DNA from: Lachnospiraceae bacterium
Lineage (GTDB): Bacteria; Bacillota; Clostridia; Lachnospirales; Lachnospiraceae
Direction: 5' to 3'
Assembly: GCA_016284175.1 (NCBI GenBank)
Contig: JAEEOJ010000121.1
Span: 1-46,643, forward strand
Length of the DNA stretch: 46,643 nucleotides
The notes beneath the pieces were generated by a model. The model made no database searches. It had not been told where the DNA came from and worked only from the letters and a program-made list of their open reading frames with translations. A program made the translations under genes and the position numbers. The first letter of the stretch is position 1, and each line of letters opens with the position of its first letter. Below, in pieces: positions 35,161 through 44,300 of this stretch.

Positions 35161-36084
35161 TTAATCCTCCATATCCTTTCCGAAACGGCTTTCCAGAATA
35201 TAAAGGATTCCGATAATGATAACCATCACGAAGCACATGATGATGGCTCCGGACGAAAGCTTCTGATAATCCAGCGAAGTGAACATATTGTTCATAAAAT
35301 GCTGAAGCGTGTATACAGAATCCGTCGGATAATTGCCTGATAAAAGATATACTTCCCTGAATATCTTAAAAGAGTTGATTAAAGACATAATAGTAACAAA
35401 AAGAATTGTCGGGGAAAGATATCTGATTTTAACTATAAAAAAGAGTTTTAACGAATTGGAAGAATCAAGGTATGCAACTTCCATCATTTCTCTGGGTATT
35501 GTACCGAGTGCCGCCAGGAAAAGAATCATGTTGTATCCTAAATTTTTCCATAAGAAAAGCGCAAGAATAACAAACGGTGCATATATACTTTTTATCCAGT
35601 CTATATTGCTTCCGCCGAAAAACCTGACTATCTCATTTATTGCACCGTTGTAATCAAAGAGCACTCTGAAAACCAGAATGACCGATGCAACGGGAACCAT
35701 CATGGGTGAAAGAAAAATAGTACGAAACTGTGATGCAAGAGGTATGCTCTGATCGAGCAAAACTGCCATGAGTAAAGAAATAACCACAGCAAGAGGCACT
35801 GCCATAAGCGAAAACTTGAATGTATTTGCGGCAGCTGTTTTAAAAGCATCGTTATTTAAAATTCTGACATAATTCTGTATGCCCACATAGTTTAAAGTGA
35901 CGGGGTTATCCACTATGGAATAAAACAGAACAACCGCAAAAGGCACGAGATAAAAGACAGAAACACCTAAAAAAGAGGGCATTAAAAAGAGCGAATCTTT
36001 TCTTCTCTCTTTTCTTGCCATCTTTCGTCCGTAAGCCGAAAGTTTCACTTTCTTAACTTTCTTTTTTTCTTCTTTATTCTTCAT
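35161..36084 (-). CDS. Carbohydrate ABC transporter permease (MalF/UgpA type)
   Basis: A 307-residue permease with six helices and a lysine/arginine-rich N-terminus (KKVKKVKLSAYGRKMARKER). The EAA loop is present but degenerate: EVAYLDSSNSLKLF in place of EAAxxDGA, with YLSP where LP is usual. It pairs with the MalG-type permease that follows after 1 bp. AAGGA precedes the ATG. The changed EAA loop suggests a non-standard ATPase contact, or that the partner ATPase differs; this is inference. Confidence 0.9.
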   Translation of the reverse strand: MKNKEEKKKVKKVKLSAYGRKMARKERRKDSLFLMPSFLGVSVFYLVPFAVVLFYSIVDNPVTLNYVGIQNYVRILNNDAFKTAAANTFKFSLMAVPLAVVISLLMAVLLDQSIPLASQFRTIFLSPMMVPVASVILVFRVLFDYNGAINEIVRFFGGSNIDWIKSIYAPFVILALFLWKNLGYNMILFLAALGTIPREMMEVAYLDSSNSLKLFFIVKIRYLSPTILFVTIMSLINSFKIFREVYLLSGNYPTDSVYTLQHFMNNMFTSLDYQKLSSGAIIMCFVMVIIIGILYILESRFGKDMED

Positions 36085-36101
36085 TTCCTTAATTCTTGTC
36101 T

Positions 36102-36722
36102 CTAATTGACAGCTTCATTCAAAAGTGCAAACTCTTCTTCGTTGCAGCTTCTGCCTTCAGCTTTGCCATAATCCTGATAATGCTTGTAAAGTGCTTCGGC
36201 CGAATCTCCGAATACCGCTACGACATCGGGATAGGTCCTTGCATAAAATTCTGCGTCGAAATTCTCTTCAGCCATTGATGAATTTAAATCGGAATCGCTG
36301 TCATCCTCTTCGGCAACTTCGCCGTCAGTCTCTGAATCTTCTTCAGACTCATCACCTTCTTCGTCTGATACATCATCGCCTTCTGCTTCTGTATCTTCGG
36401 AATCGCCATCCTCTTCTGAAGCAATTTCCGCCTCTTCGTCATTATTTGTATCATCTTCCGTAACAGCTTCCGTGTTTTCAGAAGTTCTTTCTTCTTTCTT
36501 TTCGGAAATCTCTTCTTCGGTATCCTCTGCTGTTCCTGCTGAAGGGTTGTACGCTACTTCTATATAATTTTCGTTTAATTTAACGGGTATTCCCAGATCT
36601 TCTTCGGGATAAATGGCCGCCAGTTCCGCATTAACGTCTGTAACCACGGTCTCACAACCTAAAGTAGCAAAAATCGAAAATGCAAGGGCCACAACCGCTG
36701 TTTTAAAAGCGCAGTTTTTCAT
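36102..36722 (-). CDS. Secreted acidic protein with C-terminal EGR-type surface repeat
   Basis: A 206-residue protein. An N-terminal signal sequence (about 1-22) ends near LGCE, a poor lipobox, so it may be secreted or a lipoprotein. Residues about 65-150 are a disordered stretch of Glu, Asp, Ser and Thr. The C-terminal roughly 45 residues (FDAEFYARTYPDVVAVFGD ... LYKHYQDYGKAEGR) match a short repeat found in cell-surface proteins of Butyrivibrio-like bacteria, usually in several copies. It is the first gene of the operon with the two permeases, 17 bp upstream of them, where a solute-binding protein would be expected, but it has no such fold. AAGGAGA precedes the ATG. Confidence 0.75.
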   Translation of the reverse strand: MKNCAFKTAVVALAFSIFATLGCETVVTDVNAELAAIYPEEDLGIPVKLNENYIEVAYNPSAGTAEDTEEEISEKKEERTSENTEAVTEDDTNNDEEAEIASEEDGDSEDTEAEGDDVSDEEGDESEEDSETDGEVAEEDDSDSDLNSSMAEENFDAEFYARTYPDVVAVFGDSAEALYKHYQDYGKAEGRSCNEEEFALLNEAVN

Positions 36723-36751
36723 ATCCGCTCTCCTTTTCCCAGTCGATTATT

Positions 36752-36780
36752 ATTGTACTATTTTTTGCCGCATTTGGCAC
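36752..36780 (-). promoter_or_regulatory. Promoter of the acidic protein/permease/HlyD operon
   Basis: On the minus strand GTGCCA (36775-36780) and TACAAT (36752-36757) are 17 bp apart, about 30 bp before the start codon. Confidence 0.5.
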
Positions 36781-36813
36781 TATAAATTTAGAAAAATCAC
36801 AATAAATTTGCAT

Positions 36814-36841
36814 AAAAAAGGGGCAGTTAAAAAACCGCCCC
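36814..36841 (-). terminator. Rho-independent terminator of the 221-residue protein gene
   Basis: On the minus strand GGGGCGGTT and AACTGCCCC pair with one mismatch around a 4-base loop, and six T follow. Confidence 0.85.
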
Positions 36842-36877
36842 TGACTTGTTTTACTCTACTTCAAATTGTCGAAAAAA

Positions 36878-37543
36878 TCAAGTATCAAAAAAATTATGTT
36901 CGTAAACAATAATGTGAACTACTTCACTGTCCCAGCCCTCAATTATGTAGGATACGTCGCCTCTTGTATAAGGGTCAATGATTCGACCGTCAACAATAAA
37001 CTCTGTCGCACAGGCACAGGATAAACTGTAAACATTGTTTTCTTCTGTATCTCTGTCCGATTTGATGTCTCCGACGATGCAGGGAATAATAACTCCGTTT
37101 GCAAGCTCAACATCAATATAAGTACCTACCGGTGCATTAAAATAAGTGCCTACCGCTATAAGGTATCTGTCTTCGTAAAGTCTGAATCCGTATTCGTCCG
37201 TATGAGCTACTTCCTGCAGTTTGTACTGTAAGCTCGGACGAGAGGTGATGGCCGAATAGTTCTCGTAAGCCTTTTGTCCGTAATAAGGAGCATACTTGGG
37301 CAAATCGTAAACCGTGTAGTTTACATTGTAAAGTGCGCCCTTCGTCAGGACATCGGATTCCAATCTGTTATCGCTGCCGCCAACTATGATATCCGTGTAT
37401 TTTCTTGAACGCATCTTTTCCATATTAGCATCCGTCTCAAGCGTATTAATCGTAGTACGAAGGACGTAGATGTAGGAAAGAGTAAATACACATATACCAA
37501 GAATCGCAGTGGCCGCTACGAACTTCATGGTCTTCTTGAACAT
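36878..37543 (-). CDS. Secreted or membrane-anchored protein of unknown function
   Basis: A 221-residue protein with one N-terminal membrane segment (about 8-30) and the rest outside. A short coiled stretch follows, then a beta-rich C-terminal domain with YLIAVGTYFNAPVGTYIDVE and IIPCIVGDIKSD. This resembles the extracellular DPBB/3D-like domains of Firmicute cell-wall proteins; I cannot assign it to a family with certainty. It stands alone with its own strong promoter and terminator. AAAGGA precedes the ATG. Confidence 0.7.
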   Translation of the reverse strand: MFKKTMKFVAATAILGICVFTLSYIYVLRTTINTLETDANMEKMRSRKYTDIIVGGSDNRLESDVLTKGALYNVNYTVYDLPKYAPYYGQKAYENYSAITSRPSLQYKLQEVAHTDEYGFRLYEDRYLIAVGTYFNAPVGTYIDVELANGVIIPCIVGDIKSDRDTEENNVYSLSCACATEFIVDGRIIDPYTRGDVSYIIEGWDSEVVHIIVYEHNFFDT

Positions 37544-37612
37544 AAAAATTTTCCTTTAAAATCCCTGAAATGATTATACTTAACACTCCCGCCCTTTCGA
37601 CGGGTAAATGAT

Positions 37613-37642
37613 ATTTTATCACATTATGTTAACTGATGTCAA
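37613..37642 (-). promoter_or_regulatory. Strong promoter of the 221-residue protein gene
   Basis: On the minus strand TTGACA (37637-37642) and TAAAAT (37613-37618) are 18 bp apart. A GC-rich leader hairpin (CCCGTC/GGCGGG) and a second TATAAT at 37573-37578 lie between it and the gene. Confidence 0.7.
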
Positions 37643-37654
37643 ATTTTTGGGCTT

Positions 37655-39460
37655 TTATACGGCTTCGGCCTCGTATCTTGATGCCTGAACATGCCACATT
37701 TCGGCGTATTTTCCGTTCTTTTTTAAGAGTTCGTCATGGGAACCTTCCTCTATTATTCTGCCCTTTTCAAGCATAATAATTCGGTCCGCATCTCTTGTGG
37801 TAGAAAGACGGTGTGATATGTAAAATACGGTCTTGTCTCCCGCTGCTTCATGCATTGCCTTGTTTAAATTGTACTCGGCAATCGGATCGAGTGCACTTGA
37901 AGGCTCATCCATTATAAGAATGTCTGCATCTTTAAAGAATGCTCTCGCAATGGCAACCTTCTGACTTTCACCGCCCGAGAAATCAACTCCGGCCTCATCG
38001 AATTCTGTTGTGACACTTGTTTCAAGTCCGTTCTCAAGAGCATTTAATCTCTCCGAGAAACCGCTTCGCTTAAGCGCCTTCTTTATATTCTCTTTTAATT
38101 CGTCATTGTCTTTTATCTCGATATCGTCAAGGCATACATTTTCTGCCAGAGATGCGCCGTACATATTGAAATCCTGGAATACAACGCCCATTCTGTCGTG
38201 ATACTTGTTTAAGTTGTAATCCTTTATGTCTTTGCCGTCGTAAAGAATAGTACCCTCGCTCGGATCGTAGAGTCTCATTAACAGTTTTATGAGCGTGGTC
38301 TTACCCGAACCGTTGTATCCGACTATCGCTATCTTTTCGCCGGGCTTAACCTTAAGCGAGATATTGTGAAGGATTTCTTCGGACTCGGGTGTATATCTGA
38401 AGGATACGTTTTTAAGTTCGAAACTCTTGCAGCCTTTTTCCACGTCCTCGCCCGTATCTTTTACGATTACGGGTTCATATGCAAGGAACGAACGAATTTT
38501 GTCTATATACATGCTGTTCTCTTTTGCCTTAGCCGGAATATCGGAGATGTATCTCATACTTCTTCTTAAGTCTCCGGTTCTGCCTGCGAGAACGATTGCG
38601 TCGGAGTAGCCAAGCTTATGAAGGATGGCAACCTTGTAAAGAAGGAAAGCCATGTAAATCGTATCCGTAATAAGGGTGTTTAAAACAAATCGTAAAATAA
38701 ACAGTAAAAGAACTCTCGCAAAAGATACCTTTTTCTGGTCTTTTATGATGACATCGTTTGCCTCACAGAATTCTTTTAGGAGCTTATCCTTCATGTCGGG
38801 ATGAAGTCTCAATTCCTTGGCAAAGTCCCTTAAATACATTACTCTCGCAACATAATTTCTCTTTCTCTCAAGCGGATTGACCTTAAGTCTTAAGTTGAAA
38901 TTAAGCTTGTTAAGAAGTTTGTTGAATATCAGCGAGATAAAGAACGATACCGCAACAAACACGATTCCGGTCCAGTCAGTAAGCAGATAAAAGATACCGC
39001 TTGATATTAAAATCGTGAGACCCTGAACGCTGAAATCCAATAGTTCAAGGAATCTGTCCACGGTGCTCTCGCACTCTGCCACCGACAAAACGAATTCGTT
39101 GTAATATTCGGGATTGTCATAGCAGGATAAATCAAGTTCTGCCGCTTTGGCGTACATTTTATCTTTCAGAGCCTTGTACAATCTGGGTTTGAACTTCTGT
39201 ATCCAGCACTGCTGGTAAAATCCGTCGGGCGTAAATGTAATGATGGTCAGTATCAGAATGATTACAACCACAATGAACGCCTTAATAAACGGCTCATTAT
39301 ACTCAGCACAGCGTAAAACGTATCTGATGCCGAGCGTATGCTCAATAAAAATCATAAACTGATATCTGAATGCATTGTAGAGCACATAAATCATATACAC
39401 GGGAGCTTCCTTAAAGAGGACTTTCCAGAGGAAGATGTGGTTAGCTATGGTTCTTTTCAT
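37655..39460 (-). CDS. ABC exporter half-transporter (permease-ATPase), second subunit
   Basis: A 601-residue fused ABC exporter subunit. Six membrane helices occupy about residues 15-310. The nucleotide-binding domain follows with Walker A GYNGSGKTTLIKL, signature FSGGESQKVAIARAF, Walker B DILIMDEPSSALDP and the H-loop FYISHRLS. Its start overlaps the stop of the preceding half-transporter by 4 bases (ATGA), so the two probably form a heterodimer. The substrate is unknown; no peptide precursor or modification gene is nearby. GGAGG precedes the ATG. Confidence 0.93.
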   Translation of the reverse strand: MKRTIANHIFLWKVLFKEAPVYMIYVLYNAFRYQFMIFIEHTLGIRYVLRCAEYNEPFIKAFIVVVIILILTIITFTPDGFYQQCWIQKFKPRLYKALKDKMYAKAAELDLSCYDNPEYYNEFVLSVAECESTVDRFLELLDFSVQGLTILISSGIFYLLTDWTGIVFVAVSFFISLIFNKLLNKLNFNLRLKVNPLERKRNYVARVMYLRDFAKELRLHPDMKDKLLKEFCEANDVIIKDQKKVSFARVLLLFILRFVLNTLITDTIYMAFLLYKVAILHKLGYSDAIVLAGRTGDLRRSMRYISDIPAKAKENSMYIDKIRSFLAYEPVIVKDTGEDVEKGCKSFELKNVSFRYTPESEEILHNISLKVKPGEKIAIVGYNGSGKTTLIKLLMRLYDPSEGTILYDGKDIKDYNLNKYHDRMGVVFQDFNMYGASLAENVCLDDIEIKDNDELKENIKKALKRSGFSERLNALENGLETSVTTEFDEAGVDFSGGESQKVAIARAFFKDADILIMDEPSSALDPIAEYNLNKAMHEAAGDKTVFYISHRLSTTRDADRIIMLEKGRIIEEGSHDELLKKNGKYAEMWHVQASRYEAEAV

Positions 39461-41274
39461 ACCGCTTCCTCCTCTCCCATGCTGATAGCCAGATAGTTCT
39501 CAGCCTGTTTTCTGTACATATTCGCATATTTGCCGTTTAGTTTCATGAGTTCCTCATGAGTACCGGCTTCAAGTATATTTTTATCCGACAGAAGGAATAC
39601 CCTGTCGGCATCCTTGACGGATGAGAGTCTGTGAGAAATGAAAAGCATCGTTTTCTTTTCTTTGTTTCTTATGATGTTGTCGAAAAGCTCATATTCCGCG
39701 ATAGGATCGAGTGCGCTTGAAGGCTCGTCAAATACATTCACCGAAGCATCGGAAGCAAATGCTCTTGCCACAACAATCTTCTGTGACTCGCCGCCGGAAA
39801 GCACGGCTCCGTTTTCGTCGAATTCCTTGGTCATTATCGTCTCAATGCCTTCGGGAAGTTCGGATACTTTATCGTATACACCGGCATTCTTTAAGGCCTT
39901 TATAACCTTTTCGTCATCGTCTTTCGTGCACTCTCTCATAAGCACGTTTTCTTTTATGGAAGCAGAGAAAAGCATATGGTCCTGGAAAGCACACGCAAAG
40001 AGCTTTCTGTATTCTTTTAATTCATATTCTTTTATGTTTCTTCCGTTTAAAAGAATTTCGCCGCTCGTCGGATCATAAAATCGTAAAAGAAGTTTTATGA
40101 GCGTTGATTTGCCGGCACCGTTATAGCCTACGAGAGCATATGTTTTGCTGCCTTCCATCTTAAGCGACAGATTCTCGATAATATTTTCTTTTCCGTCGTA
40201 GGAGAAGCATACGTTTTTAAACTCGATGGACTCGATTTCTTCACCGGGTTTGTCTCCCGCATAATCCTCGGGGATCACTTCTTCGTACTCGAGGAAATTT
40301 CTTAAATTATCCATGTAGAGACCGTTCTGATAGGACTTCATGCAGGAATCGGTAAATTCAATTAAAATCCATGTTGAAGCGACCATCATGCTCGTTATAA
40401 CAGCAAGTTCCGAGGCAATCATGGTTTTGCTTACCAGTGTTCTGTACGAACCGTAAATAAGCATGCCTTCAAAAATAAAGCTGAAGGTAAAGCTGCATCG
40501 TAAAATATGATTAATCGCTCCTCTGCCTTTATACTTTTCAGCTACCTTGCTTATTCCCTGCATGGATTCATTGAATCTTTTCTTCATGAGGTTAAATACA
40601 TTGGTAAGTCTCATTTCCTTTGAGTATTCAGGCATATACATGACTCTGTTTACATATGCGTTTTTACGGTTGTGCAGAGCCATTTCCTTGTTTCTTTCGT
40701 AGTCAATTACGCCGAGTTTTCTGTTGAAAACAAAGTTTCCGATAATCGGGAAGATTACAAAGAGAACCGCAAATTTATCAATCTGGAATAAGAATACGAA
40801 TGATACAATTGCCGCAATGAAACCGAAAATCACACCCCAGAATGTATCTACCGTTTCGATTAATCTCGAATCGGCTTTATCCATTGCAAGAGTGTATTTG
40901 TTATAAAACTCGGTATCCTCAAAACATCTTAATTCAACATTCTGAGCCTTATTAAACAAAAGTTTTCCGAGTGAATTGTTAACCTTATTGATAAATACGG
41001 GATCTACATAACCCTGGTTAATTAAGAAATAAAGTTCGATGGTCATGTAAACCAAAGCACATACACCAAGGTAAATAAGGAAGAAATTATAGGATTTACC
41101 GTTTTCCAGTCCGTATACGATAAATCTCATGTAAAAGCCACTGTAAAAGAGCCATTCAACATAATCCGCCATCTTTACAAAACCCTTGTTTATAACAAGA
41201 GCAGGGCAGATTTTAAAAAGCATCTTCACGGCATATAAATTATTTTTGATAACGTGATTTTTTTCTTTTTTCAT
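39457..41274 (-). CDS. ABC exporter half-transporter (permease-ATPase), first subunit
   Basis: A 605-residue permease-ATPase fusion related to the following gene. The membrane domain covers about residues 10-310. Walker A is GYNGAGKSTLIKL, signature LSGGESQKIVVARAF, Walker B VNVFDEPSSALDP (with VNV in place of the usual hydrophobic ILL), and H-loop LFISHRLS. Both composite ATP sites therefore look intact. AAAAGGTG precedes the ATG. A hairpin lies between it and the xylanase gene upstream. Confidence 0.93.
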   Translation of the reverse strand: MKKEKNHVIKNNLYAVKMLFKICPALVINKGFVKMADYVEWLFYSGFYMRFIVYGLENGKSYNFFLIYLGVCALVYMTIELYFLINQGYVDPVFINKVNNSLGKLLFNKAQNVELRCFEDTEFYNKYTLAMDKADSRLIETVDTFWGVIFGFIAAIVSFVFLFQIDKFAVLFVIFPIIGNFVFNRKLGVIDYERNKEMALHNRKNAYVNRVMYMPEYSKEMRLTNVFNLMKKRFNESMQGISKVAEKYKGRGAINHILRCSFTFSFIFEGMLIYGSYRTLVSKTMIASELAVITSMMVASTWILIEFTDSCMKSYQNGLYMDNLRNFLEYEEVIPEDYAGDKPGEEIESIEFKNVCFSYDGKENIIENLSLKMEGSKTYALVGYNGAGKSTLIKLLLRFYDPTSGEILLNGRNIKEYELKEYRKLFACAFQDHMLFSASIKENVLMRECTKDDDEKVIKALKNAGVYDKVSELPEGIETIMTKEFDENGAVLSGGESQKIVVARAFASDASVNVFDEPSSALDPIAEYELFDNIIRNKEKKTMLFISHRLSSVKDADRVFLLSDKNILEAGTHEELMKLNGKYANMYRKQAENYLAISMGEEEAV

Positions 41275-41300
41275 GTCACACCTTTTAACGTAAAATAATT

Positions 41301-41338
41301 AGACCACGCAAAACATTGTTACATATTCTGCGTGGTCT
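41301..41338 (-). terminator. Terminator hairpin after the xylanase gene
   Basis: AGACCACGCA and TGCGTGGTCT form a perfect 10-bp stem with an 18-base loop, about 40 bp after the xylanase stop. The T-run on the minus strand is weak (AATTATTTTA), so some read-through into the ABC genes is possible. Confidence 0.7.
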
Positions 41339-41379
41339 TTCAATCACCTTTATCGAAATATCAAATAGTTTCTAAATGA

Positions 41380-44300
41380 TTATTCTTCGGGCTTTTCTTC
41401 TTCGGCTTCTTCTTCAGCAGGAGCTTCTTCAACTGCTTCTTCAGCGGGAGCTTCCTCTTCGGCTGCTTCCTCTGCCTCTTCGGCGGGAGCTTCCTCTTCA
41501 GTTGCTTCCTCTGCTTCTTCTGCAGGAGCTTCTTCACTCTTTATTTCGCCTTCATCGAAGTTTTCTCCGGGAGCTTCTGCTTCGCCTGAGTTTTCTTCCT
41601 CTTCGGGCTGCTTCTTAAGAGAGATAAATGCTGCTGCGCCGGCAAGAACAGCTGCTGCTGCGATACCTGCGAACAAGCCTACTTTGCTCTTTGAGTTGCC
41701 GTTGCCTTCATCTGAAGTTTCATTATTTCCGGTGCCTGCACCGATAGTCTGGCCTGAGCCGAGAGAATCTACAAGCATACCTGAACCGAAGCATGCGGGT
41801 GATGACCAGCACTGGTTGGTAATATCGTTCCATGTAACAGTACCGATTCTTACAGCGCTTGAATCTGCATCGTTAATCTGAAGTTCGATGCCGATATAAT
41901 CGCCTGCCTTGGGTGAAATCTCTGTCCACTTGAAAGCACCTTCTACGATGTAACCGTTGTCGGTTGTCTTAGCAAATGTGCTCTCGTTTTCTTCGGTACA
42001 CTTCTCACCGTTAAACGAATGAGCATTTTCATAGTTAATTCTGTACTGCTTTGTAGCATCATTGTATTCTGCAGCCTTTGAGTTGGTTTCATCGATAAAA
42101 ATTTCGAATGAATCCTGCTCATGTACCTGATCAGAATCTTTGTTAAGATCGTCATCAACTACGGTTGCATAAGCATATAAGTACTGCTCGTCCCAGAGAA
42201 GCTTAACTGTTGCAGTTGCCTTGGGATTGTCAGTCTTGTTGCCGAGTTTGACTTCTACTGCATTGTTCCATGCATCTTCCATCTCGCCGTCGATTGTTGC
42301 GGTTCCCTTAGGAATAAACATGAAAGGCTTTAACATACCTTCCGCATAATACTGGCTGGATGTTTCCTGAGACATTGTATTGTCGTTGAAAGCAAATACT
42401 TCATCGCCATCGGTAACAACAATATCAAATCCCACTACTGCATTAGCTTCGGCTGTATCAACCGGAACATTAATTATAACAGTATATTTTCCGTCATCGG
42501 TTGAAGGAACATCTTTTCTGAAGGCTTCAACCATCTTGGTCTTAATGCCTTTGGATTTTGAATTGTATTTATCAACGTAAACCTTTACCGAATCTCTTTC
42601 ATCCTGTTCAACGTCCCAAACATCTACCCTGAACTGAAGCTGACCTTCATTCCAGATAGGATAGAAATCAACGTTTGCTTTCTCTCCCGAGAATGAATTC
42701 TTATTTGCAAGTGCAAAATCATCGACCATAGCCTGTGATACGGATGCGCTCTTGGTCTCGGGTTCAAGTTTCGTAGGATCTACGATTGCCCAGAATGCAG
42801 GCTTAGCCTTTAAGTCATCGTCAAAAAGAAGAGGACACTGAGGGCTGCCATCGGTTACACCGCCGCCTACGCCTGTGTACGCCTGAAGCCATGAGTTGCC
42901 GTCGATAACGCCCCAAACGGTGAAGCCCGTAACATCTGCGAGGCCGTTCTGGTCAACTTTCTTCATTGCATCATAAATTGCTTTGTATCTGTATGCCTGT
43001 CTGCCGTACTCACCCTTAAGTGTAGCAGCCGTGCCGTCATATGCCTTGCTTGACTTAAAGTCAACTTCGGTGAGCATAATCTTGCCAACTACTGCGCCGT
43101 ACTTTGTAGCTGCATCAACAAACTGGTCCGTAGTGGGATATTCGCTGTCGTAATGACCCTGCATACCCATACCGTCGATTCTGGTACCTTCGCCTGCCTT
43201 GACATCTTCAAGGAGTTTTACGATACCTTCAACCTTGCCGGGTGTACAGTCATTGTAATCGTTGTAATAAAGTTCTACATTTGCGGGAGCATACTTGTTC
43301 GCAAACTTAAATGCGTTAACGATGAATTCGTTGCTCTTGTATACTGCCCACCAGCTGGAGCCTTCGGAATCACTTCTGTATGTTCCTGTTCCGTCGGATA
43401 CAGCTTCGTTAACTACGTCCCATCCGTAGAAGAGATCTTTGTATTTGCTGTCTGCACCTACGTAATGTTCAAGAATGCTCTTAATGTACCATTCCTGACG
43501 AAGTGTCATAACTTCGGGAGTTACGTAAGGCTTGCTTGCATCATAATCCTCATGGAAGAACCATTCGGGTGTCTGTGAATGCCATACGAGAACATGTCCT
43601 CTGATTTTAATCTTCTGATCGGGATGTTCTTCGTTCCATGCAAGGAAATAATCGAGATATCTCTCTGCATTGTCATAGCTTAAAACGGGAACTTCGATTG
43701 TCTGTCCGTCGATTGTGGCAGTCTCTGTTCCTCTGATGGAATTGCCTAAATGTGAATCTGGCTTTAACTCGTTGCCGAGTGTAACTGCATTGAAATGCTT
43801 AAGTGCAAGCTGCATAAGTACCTTGTCGTTAATTTCGGAACCGGAAAGTGATGTACCGCAAATCATGTCATCACCGAAGTCCTTGGTAAATGCATCTTTA
43901 AGGTTGGGAATATTTCCCTCTATTTTTTTAGTTGCAAGATTAAGGTTAACAAACTGTACGCCTGTAAGGTAATATCTGCCCTTAACGCAGTCGCCTTCAC
44001 CATAGTTCTCGCCTTGCTCAAGGAATCTTAAAACAACTTTTTCAAGATCGCCTGCAGCGGATACTTTGAATGTACCTTCGAATTTGGTCCAAACATTAGG
44101 CTCAAGCTGCTGGCTTGAAGAACCTGTAATTTCAGGTGAATATGAACCGAGATAACTGGTGCTTCCGCCTGATGTGATATAGGGAGCAAAATCAACCTGA
44201 CGCTGTGTAGCGGGTGCTCCGTTATAATCATCGGTAAGCATTACGTAGAAGCAGTATGCATATGTTGCTCCGTTTTCAACGATATCGGTTACATCGTAAC

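Noticed and set aside
41376-41618. Plus-strand frame rich in Leu/Arg opposite the xylanase tail
   Set aside because: It is the antisense shadow of the acidic EEAPAEE repeats and has no ribosome binding site.
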